Assembly: GCA_014084085.1 (NCBI GenBank)
Contig: NPFB01000012.1
Location: forward strand, 963,047 to 1,027,046
From: Hondaea fermentalgiana
Taxonomy: Eukaryota; Sar; Bigyra; Thraustochytrida; Thraustochytriidae
Length of the DNA stretch: 64,000 bases
Reading direction: 5' to 3'
This document shows positions 57,327-64,000 of this stretch, piece after piece. Numbering within the stretch: the stretch's first letter is position 1; the number at the start of each line of letters is the position of its first letter. The notes beneath the pieces were generated by a model. The model was not told the DNA's origin. It saw nothing but the letters and a program-made list of their open reading frames with translations, and made no database searches. Made by a program: the position numbers and the translations under genes.

Positions 57327-58054
57327 GGTGTCGAAAGCGGGCGCTCTTTTCCGTACGGATCGTGATATACATACTTGGAATCATCCAGCCCGCACCCCTT
57401 TTCCTTGGGGAATGCGACTTCTTTGCGTCAGATATTGTAGTGTCGCAGCATTGGGGCAATCGATCTAAATCATCGGTCTACATCATCGGCTCGCACCTGA
57501 TTGCAATCGGGACTCGTCGGGAAACACTAGGCTTTTCGTTGATGTTCCTTTTATAATTTAAACGAAAACAGAGATGCACGTTTCTCTTGCTCGATAACTT
57601 CTGCTTTGACTTTTCAGGACACACCATCACGACGACCATGCGAACTTTTCGAAGTCGTCAAATTCAATCATCTCTCGCACATGAGCAACTTCGTTTTGGG
57701 TGACGTACCATAGGCAGCAATCAATTTCTCCTCTGTCTTATTTCTGCCTCTCCACGCACGCCCCAAGCATCTTTTTGTCTGCTCTAACTGACTCGGACTT
57801 GACCGCGGAACGAGCCTTGATCGCGCAGTGGAATAGCAGCGTCCTTCTTCGAAGTTCAACTTGCGCGCACAGCAAACAAAAAAAAAAAGAAAAAGAGGAG
57901 AAAGAAGCTCGAGAGGGCCGGGCGCGCGCCGCGGTCTCCGCGCCCGGCGCCAGGACGAGTTCTGCACATCTGCCAGCCGCCCTGATCGAGCTGGGCTGGC
58001 CAAGTTGTCCGTCTCTTTGTCTCGTTTGTCAGGCAGGCAGAACGCTGTGCAATT
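57327..58054. other. Intergenic region
   Basis: About 730 bases between COA5 and the MscS gene, both on the plus strand. An A-tract lies at about 57887-57896, followed by a CG-rich stretch. No gene seen. Confidence 0.6.
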
Positions 58055-59692
58055 ATGAGCACGAGCGACTGCGGCGACACATGGACAAATAACGCAGCTT
58101 ATTGCTGCTCAGCGCAGCCGAGCAAGAACTGCCAGTTCTGGGGCGTTGCGTACCAATGGCTCATTGTGACAGCATGTCTATGGGTCTTGGCAATGCTGGC
58201 AGACTACATTGTGAACTTGCTCATTGCGCTGCTGAGCTTAATCCTCACGAGATACAAACGGCGATCGTGGCTCCGTCCGCTGAAGCGCCATGTAGCTTCT
58301 TGGATGTCGCAATTGCTGCGCTGGGGTCTCGTATGGGCAGGCTTCGTGACTTTGCACATGCCGGACAGAGTGTACAGCATCTTTCGCTATTTTTTGTCCA
58401 TTCCATTTTTCATCATCCTGCTACTCTTCATCAATGCCGCCTTTGCTGCGCTGTCCAAAATTGTGCGACTCGAGGCAGAGCGCGGCAACAGATCAGCCAG
58501 CAAAGCCAACGCCGAGGCGGACAAGGATGCCAAACGAGCCGCTTTCTCGAATACCACTGTTACCGCAGTGGACGATCCGCTGGCGCCCATGCTGTACGTT
58601 GACGACGAGGGCGTCGATCATGAAGCAGAGGGCAGTAACTCGCAGCAACGGGGTACTGATGGTGGGAACGAGCCATCGCTACGCCATGCAATCGAAGAGG
58701 GCCTTCGTGTGGTAAAGTACGTCATCTTTTTGCTCATCATCGTGCTCGGCCTGCAGAGCAACGACGTTCCGGTCGTGTCGTTTTTCCAGAGCGCCACGAT
58801 TTTTACGCTAAGTATAGTCTTTGCAGCGCAGCCCTGGATTCGAAATCTCATCGGGGGTCTCATGGTTCTTTTCGACGACAAATTTGCAGAGGGAAATTAC
58901 GTCCGCGTCGTTGGAGTTGAAGGCACAGTGCTGGACATTACGCTACGGACGACAAAGCTGCAGCGGCCGGACAAGTCTATAATCTACGTTCCTAACTCGC
59001 GCGTGCTCGAGCAGCCTGTTACAAACTTCTCGCGCGGGTCCACTCGCTTGCTCGAGGTGCGCATGAAACTAAGCCCGGAGACACCTGGTGCAAAAATTCG
59101 CAAGCTCTTGTCCGAATTGGAGCACACCCTACAGACTTTGCATCCAGCCCTCACCTCGCATCCAGCGAATGCAAAGCACGGCAAGCTCGGCGATGCGACC
59201 GAGTTCTTTGTCGTGCTCGACCAAATGTTCGAGGTGCTCATTTGGACGCACACCAGTGGCTTGGACACGGAGGATAAACGACACGCGGACATTCAGTCGG
59301 AAATCATGCTCGCAGTCACCGACACAATGAGCAGTCTTGGCATCGAAAGCGAGGCACAATATCTTGCCCGCCCTCTCCGTGGTGTCAGACGGCGAGATCG
59401 GAGTCGTACGGATAGCAGCAGTCGTGATGATCTCGACAACAATGACGACGACAGCACAAACAGTGGCGGAAGAGGGGGTGATTCAAGTCGACCTACATTT
59501 CGACGAGGATACAGACACGATGACGACAACGATGATGATACCGCCGGGGACGATCCTCCTGAACGTTATTCACGCCGGCCTTTGATTCGTGAGCGGGGTG
59601 CGGGCCCAAGCTTTTCGCAAGACGAGTACAATAACGACGACCTTGACCTCGGCATGGCCGGTTACCAACTTCTCGCAGACGCTGCGACCTAA
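58055..59692 (+). CDS. MscS-family mechanosensitive channel
   Basis: A 545-residue protein. Hydrophobic segments lie at about 30-65, 84-102 and 112-136 with a cytosolic loop to about 215, then two further segments (VVKYVIFLLIIVLGL and ATIFTLSIVFAAQPWI), the second acting as the pore helix. The MscS beta domain follows: NLIGGLMVLFDDKFAEGNYV, EGTVLDITLRTTKLQRPDKS and IYVPNSRVLEQPVTNFSR, the family signature. An alpha/beta C-terminal domain extends to about 440, then a Ser/Asp/Arg-rich disordered tail. MscS channels gate on membrane tension and protect against osmotic shock. The N-terminus has a small Cys cluster (YCCSAQPSKNC). Plasma membrane versus organelle location is not predictable here. 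Confidence 0.9.
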   Translation: MSTSDCGDTWTNNAAYCCSAQPSKNCQFWGVAYQWLIVTACLWVLAMLADYIVNLLIALLSLILTRYKRRSWLRPLKRHVASWMSQLLRWGLVWAGFVTLHMPDRVYSIFRYFLSIPFFIILLLFINAAFAALSKIVRLEAERGNRSASKANAEADKDAKRAAFSNTTVTAVDDPLAPMLYVDDEGVDHEAEGSNSQQRGTDGGNEPSLRHAIEEGLRVVKYVIFLLIIVLGLQSNDVPVVSFFQSATIFTLSIVFAAQPWIRNLIGGLMVLFDDKFAEGNYVRVVGVEGTVLDITLRTTKLQRPDKSIIYVPNSRVLEQPVTNFSRGSTRLLEVRMKLSPETPGAKIRKLLSELEHTLQTLHPALTSHPANAKHGKLGDATEFFVVLDQMFEVLIWTHTSGLDTEDKRHADIQSEIMLAVTDTMSSLGIESEAQYLARPLRGVRRRDRSRTDSSSRDDLDNNDDDSTNSGGRGGDSSRPTFRRGYRHDDDNDDDTAGDDPPERYSRRPLIRERGAGPSFSQDEYNNDDLDLGMAGYQLLADAAT

Positions 59693-59985
59693 AAAGAAAA
59701 GAAAAGAAAAGAGAAGAAAAGAAAGGAAAGAATGCGTTGCTGCTTGTTTCGTGCGTAGCGTACTTTGCACCAATCAAGATGTTGAGCAAGCAAGCAAGAA
59801 CAAGCAAGCAATGTCGCCTGTCACTCACGACCTTTATAAATTTAACCCTAGTCTCGTTTTCGGTGATTCATAAAATAAGGCGTCGGCGCTAACGAGGGGC
59901 CTCAAGCTTTTGGAAACAATCTCCTTTTCCCCATGACAAACGAACAATTTTCACCCAAAAAAAAAAACAGAAAAAATGGACCAGA
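59693..59985. other. Convergent intergenic region
   Basis: 293 bases with AAAGA repeats (59692-59730) and AAGCAAGC units (59785-59810). No gene seen. Confidence 0.65.
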
Positions 59986-61137
59986 TTAGATATCTGAAGC
60001 CATGATACGGCCACTCTTGCCGCGCTCATCGCCATCTCTGTAGTACCTCTCGGGGTGCCTTTCGTCAACACTAATCAGAGACGTAATGTTGAAAGGCCCA
60101 TCAAAGTGCTTGCGACCGCGATTAATGCGCGCAACGACCTCCACAACAACCGCCAAGGTCGCAAAGGCAGCAGTGGAAGAAAACACATAGCGGAAGATCT
60201 CGCTCTCGAAGCCGAGTGATCCAAGAAAGAGTGTGGCATTTACGCTCGAAGAGATCTTGACAGGAGAAATGCGCAAGATGAAGGCATGCAGAGCCGAGAT
60301 AACGCGAATCTCGAGCCAGTCGTGGAGCCCGAGTATGGCTGCAAGCAGAGGAAGGAGCAGCGAGGTAATCACGTAGTACATGGCCTTTTCTGGATGATAG
60401 ACGGCATTGTACTCAATGTTCCACAACGTATAAGCAACGATAAAGAGGGGCGAAAGGTTAGCACGAATCTCGCGCGTCGTCTCGTCGTAGCGTTCCATGA
60501 CCGAGAAACCATAGCGCTTGGCGTACATGACCACCATGATGGTCAAGACGACCCCATTGCACCCGTTGATGATGTTGTACGGCTTCTTTTGCAGCAAAAA
60601 CAGCTCCCAAACGAACTCTTCCACCATGTTGACCATGAAAACGCCGTGTCCCAGTACGCTGTACAAAACATTCATGCGGGTCTCGCCAAGAATGGGGAGC
60701 TGCACAATGCGGTTGGGGGGTGGGAAGACGTGTTTGATGAGCAGAAAGATGGTCGATGCGCCAATCAAAGACAGAATCTTCATCCACACAAAGGCGTCGC
60801 GGCCCACAAGCACAGTCGAGGCTACGATTCCCATGGGCAGCAGGACGCCTAAAAGAAGATTGCCTAGAAAGTCAGATCGTACGCCAAAGACGCGGAAAAA
60901 CACCGTAGTATGCACGAGCGCAATGGGCTGCAGAATCCACGAGCCGATAAAGATGGTCAACATGAGTGCGCCGGCGGGACTGCTCGCGCCTGCGGCCGCA
61001 AAGAGCATATCGGACAACGATCCGTCGATCGGGCTCTCAAACGTTCCATGAGTCGTGTTGATGATGAAGCCATCCGCCTCGCTGGTTACCGCCAGCATCC
61101 TGCCCATCGCCGCGGCGCTCGCCGCGTCGTCGCCCAT
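59986..61137 (-). CDS. Multi-pass membrane protein, family not recognised
   Basis: 383 residues from the ATG at 61137; the frame extends five codons upstream only from a non-ATG codon. About eight to nine hydrophobic segments cover residues 55-350, for example ALMLTIFIGSWILQPIALVH and FLGNLLLGVLLPMGIVASTV. Conserved-looking polar motifs lie between them: MVNMVEEFVWELFLLQKKPY, AYTLWNIEYNAVYHPEKAMY and LHDWLEIRVISALHAF. The acidic/Trp-rich loops and the WNIEYN motif faintly recall a bacterial family of uncharacterised membrane proteins (DUF5692), which I offer only as a search hint. The charged C-terminus (ERYYRDGDERGKSGR) is probably cytosolic. Transporter or enzyme activity cannot be assigned. 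Confidence 0.8.
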   Translation of the reverse strand: MGDDAASAAAMGRMLAVTSEADGFIINTTHGTFESPIDGSLSDMLFAAAGASSPAGALMLTIFIGSWILQPIALVHTTVFFRVFGVRSDFLGNLLLGVLLPMGIVASTVLVGRDAFVWMKILSLIGASTIFLLIKHVFPPPNRIVQLPILGETRMNVLYSVLGHGVFMVNMVEEFVWELFLLQKKPYNIINGCNGVVLTIMVVMYAKRYGFSVMERYDETTREIRANLSPLFIVAYTLWNIEYNAVYHPEKAMYYVITSLLLPLLAAILGLHDWLEIRVISALHAFILRISPVKISSSVNATLFLGSLGFESEIFRYVFSSTAAFATLAVVVEVVARINRGRKHFDGPFNITSLISVDERHPERYYRDGDERGKSGRIMASDI

Positions 61138-62052
61138 TGTTGAAGGCCCCAACGAGCGACTGATTGACTGACTTTACTGCACGTGCCGCCGCACACCTCG
61201 TTGACGGCCCAGTCACGCTCTGAAGGAAGTAAAGGAAGCGGCCGTGGCGCGAGCGCGCGGCTACTTGGTGGCCGGCGCCTCGCGAGAGCTCGCGCACGGA
61301 CCTCGCGGCCCCAAGTCGGCCGGCCGGGCGGTCCACGTCAAGAGCGAGCTTGACGTTCTGCTTGGGCCCGGCGCGACGGCGTCGGGGTCCGTTCGGGTAA
61401 ACATTTAAGAGAGCTTTGCCGAATTTCCTCAATGACCCTCCTAATCCCTTATTGCTAGGTCGTATGTCCCGCGAGGCGAGGGAAAACACACACCTTTTTA
61501 ATTTTTCCGATGTTGTTTTTATGGCTCAAGCTTTTGCGAGATGGAGCTTTACTACACCCCTACCATACGGGCTCACTCTCTGCACTACTGGGTTGAAATA
61601 AAAATTGCCGGCGAAGGGGGTGTTCTGCATTGGCAGACAAAAAAGGAATGAGGGGATCTGTCCTTTCTGGTTGAGAAACTATTTCTGGGGCGAAAGATTG
61701 AAAAGGTTTGCACTCTTTCATCTTCGCCTCACTAGGAGTACATCGATAGATATGTCAGAGACATGGAACCAAACCGTCAGTGCAGCCATCTGCAGGTGTA
61801 AGTGGTTGTTGTAAAAATGTAAGGATGGCTAGAGCCTTGGTTCAATTATTAACATGTAGTTCTAGGCCCCAGACAAACTCTTTGTGTTTTGGGTATACTT
61901 ACGAATTTAAGTGGATGCGATTCCTCTGTTGTCTGATTAGGATCCTTTCGCCCACTCCAAAATGCTCACTTCTGAGCTTGCAGACAAGCTTAATTTGTAA
62001 TCGGGTATAAAAAAGAGTTGTGAAATTCATTTGATGTATGTATACGTGCTGC
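61138..62052. other. Intergenic region, AT-richer than its surroundings
   Basis: About 900 bases. 61200-61390 is GC-rich 5' flank of the membrane-protein gene. 61440-62040 is noticeably AT-richer, without ORFs of protein character, and includes the 3' flank of the zinc-finger gene. Nothing identified. Confidence 0.55.
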
Positions 62053-62694
62053 TTACTCTGCTGCTGGTGCAGCAGCCTCACCCTCCTGGGCAGCGGGCGC
62101 CTCTGCGCCATTTTCATAGGTAGCCTCGGCTGCTTCTGCGCCTGCTGCGTCCGCTGCGTCCGTAGCCTCCGAAGCCTTGGACTTTGCGGCTTCCTGGTCG
62201 CGCTTGAGCTGCTCCTTCATCTTGGCGCGGTCCTCCTTCCACTTGGAAGAGGATCCAGGACGACTACCTGAGCCACTGGCCTTGGAATCGGCAGCCGCAA
62301 GGTCAGAAGAGGAATCGCCGGCATTGGCGTCCGCTGCAGACTTTTTGGTGTCGCCCTTGCACACGGAAACGTGTTTTTCAATACGATCCGGGTTAAACTT
62401 GCGGTTACATTTGGGGCACGGCTCGCGCTCATCAGGGCCATCGTCCTCGTCGTCCTCCGCTGGAGGGGCCTCGATAGTCTTGAGAACCTCTTCGAGATGT
62501 ACACCATCTTCGATTGTATTCTTGAGCAGGGCGCGAAGACGGTCAACCTCAGCCTTTGCAGTGACGCCACGCGGCGTGTCAAACTCGCGCGTGTCTTTGT
62601 TGGCCTCCAACTTGATAGCATCGAGCTTGGCGCGCAGTGCTTCCGCCGTGGGCTGTGCCACCGGCGCACCGGTCACGGACGCTCCGTTACCCAT
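62053..62694 (-). CDS. C2HC zinc-finger protein of the ZC2HC1 (FAM164) type
   Basis: 213 residues from the ATG at 62694; the frame is open 15 codons upstream but only to a non-ATG codon. The start MGNGASVTG is a strong N-myristoylation motif. Residues 15-70 are helical (LRAKLDAIKLEANKDT). One zinc finger of the ZC2HC1 kind follows: CPKCNRKFNPDRIEKHVSVC (C93, C96, H108, C112). The rest is Lys/Ser and then Ala/Glu-rich low complexity. ZC2HC1 proteins are poorly characterised; some are found in sperm or ciliary datasets, which would fit the ciliary gene at the left of the window, but this is a loose association. Confidence 0.82.
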   Translation of the reverse strand: MGNGASVTGAPVAQPTAEALRAKLDAIKLEANKDTREFDTPRGVTAKAEVDRLRALLKNTIEDGVHLEEVLKTIEAPPAEDDEDDGPDEREPCPKCNRKFNPDRIEKHVSVCKGDTKKSAADANAGDSSSDLAAADSKASGSGSRPGSSSKWKEDRAKMKEQLKRDQEAAKSKASEATDAADAAGAEAAEATYENGAEAPAAQEGEAAAPAAE

Positions 62695-64000
62695 GATATC
62701 TCTCGAGCGCGCTTTCACGACGTCGAGACTAGATGCCAAAGGTCAATACAATTACGAAGAAATCAAATGGAGAGCAGCGGGCTGCGACGCGAGGGAAGGC
62801 GACGCGGTCGGTCGCGTTGGGGGGTTCGGCGTAAGTGTCGTATGCGATTGAGTCTGCTTCGGCGGCGCGCCCTGCTGCTGCCGCTACCGCTGCTGCTGAT
62901 GCTACTGGCCACGTGCGTTGAAGATCTGTTTTCCAACTTTGCCACTTGCTTGCTTGCTTGCTTGCTTGCTTGTAGCTTGCGTGCTTGCTTGCCGGCTTGT
63001 CTGTCTGTCTGCTGGTCAACCTAATTTGGCAGTGCCCGCCGGACTAGACGTTGAGCTGTCGCTCTTCTCTTCCAAGTTTTGCCCTATTGGTGTTGTGCAC
63101 GCGCAGCATCCGATAGCCGTTGCCGTTTGGTCAACTCGATAGCCACTGTCCACTTGGTCACCTCCCGACTGACTCGCGAGTCGACAAATTCTTCCCAAGG
63201 AGCTGGTCCGTTTTCTGTGCGATTGAAAACGATTCTATGCCAGCAAACTTGACCTTGCGTGCGGCCCTTTCACCTGCGGTCTTTGATCCGATCCGTTGGC
63301 ACGCGCGCCAACGCTCTCGAACGTACATAAGATATGTGGAAAGCAGACTCGATTTTTTCTTATAGGCCGGGATTTGTGGAGCTTGGCCCCGTGCATTTGG
63401 GTCTAGGATCGAGGCACGGGTTTGGGGAAGGCGAGGGGGGAGGGGGAGGAGGATGAAGGAGGGAAGGGGGATTGGGCAAGGGCGTTGCGGATCGACACCA
63501 AGACGACAAGACCAGGTTTGAGACTGGGTCGAGACGGATCGAAGTCTCCGCAGCCGCTTCATTCGTTATCCGAGTTACGATGCGCCTCGCCAGAACCGGT
63601 CGAGACTGGCTCGCCGACGAACTGATTGACTGACAGAGTGCGCCTCGACACCCAAATGAACTCCAGCATCTCTCATCAAGCCACTACACCTATCCGTTGA
63701 CACGAAGCCAGCCCTTTGTCCCTTCATCCCTGTACCACCAGGGCCCTTTCGCATCTTTTCCCCCCGCCTCCACAAAGAGGTCTAAAGCTCGATCGTCCAG
63801 CTCCGATAGACCCATTACTGCTCCGCGCTCAAAGACTGCATTCCGATCCTCTAACTCGCCCCGTAACCCTCCTCCAGCCCCAGCTTTTCGAGACGTAAGC
63901 AAGGAGGGGTAGACTGAAGGGGGCACAGAGGAAGAGTACGCGACACAGGATATGAAATCCGAAATTCCTTCGAGCCCATACTGCGCGCCTCGCCGCGATC
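62695..64000. other. Right-end region without a supported gene
   Basis: It contains (CTTG)n at 62946-62971, CTGT units at 63001-63012, a G-rich stretch at about 63429-63470 and a Ser/Pro/Arg-coding open frame at 63634-63912 on the plus strand. That frame meets a GTAAGC donor-like site at 63895 and could be an exon of a gene running off the window, but I cannot confirm it. The same segment is also open on the minus strand (63690-63926). Confidence 0.5.
62946..62971. repeat. (CTTG)n microsatellite
   Basis: Six consecutive CTTG units in the 5' flank of the zinc-finger gene. Confidence 0.9.

Noticed and set aside
1..64000. tRNA, 5S rRNA and snRNA genes
   Set aside because: I looked for GGTTCRANNC-type B boxes and common snRNA starts by eye and found none outside coding sequence. 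A covariance-model search would be needed to exclude them.

Overview
The window looks like nuclear DNA of a stramenopile protist, most plausibly a thraustochytrid (labyrinthulomycete). This is inferred from the GC-rich sequence, nearly intronless genes (I could support only two short introns), a motile-cilium gene (DRC2), and eukaryotic housekeeping genes (eIF6, CSL4, WRAP53/TCAB1, mitochondrial DHODH, COA5, a RsfS/MALSU1-type factor). I ran no database search, so the lineage is a judgement. Two 100-N assembly gaps (11298-11397 and 47150-47249) sit directly after microsatellites.

Layout. 1-8 kb: a coiled-coil protein, DRC2, a YccV/HspQ-domain protein and a second coiled-coil protein. 8-11.3 kb: gene-free, repeat-rich DNA ending at gap 1, which truncates an unrecognised gene. 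13.6-29.9 kb: a DEDDh exonuclease, a GPR180/TMEM145-like seven-TM protein, CSL4, an unrecognised gene, a RRG7-like nuclease-fold protein, WRAP53, a trans-sulfuration-type PLP enzyme with a long N-terminal extension and a C-terminal membrane tail, a tandem pair of TauE/SafE transporters, and eIF6.

30.5-44.5 kb: a cluster of six secreted trypsin-fold (S1) proteins with hydrophobic GPI-like tails. Four keep the catalytic triad. Two have lost both the catalytic His (to Gln) and Ser (to Gly or Ala) yet remain intact ORFs. Shared flanking sequence shows that the right half arose by duplication of a divergent gene pair, one member of which is missing near 39.4 kb.

45-50.6 kb: a WD40 protein, gap 2, an ABHD4/5-like hydrolase and a sphingosine/diacylglycerol-type lipid kinase.

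50.8-53.1 kb: the most notable structure. A 1956-bp element (50904-52859) has about 40-bp terminal inverted repeats, TTA target-site duplications and one intact ORF for a Myb/SANT-like protein of the PIF/Harbinger ORF2 type, but no transposase. It sits inside a minisatellite of about 41-bp palindromic units that runs into the 5' region of DHODH.

53-64 kb: DHODH, a two-exon RsfS-like gene, a two-exon unknown gene divergent from COA5, a MscS channel, an unrecognised multi-pass membrane protein and a C2HC zinc-finger protein, then about 1.3 kb without a supported gene.

Start codons given here are the first plausible ATG. Several reading frames stay open further upstream.
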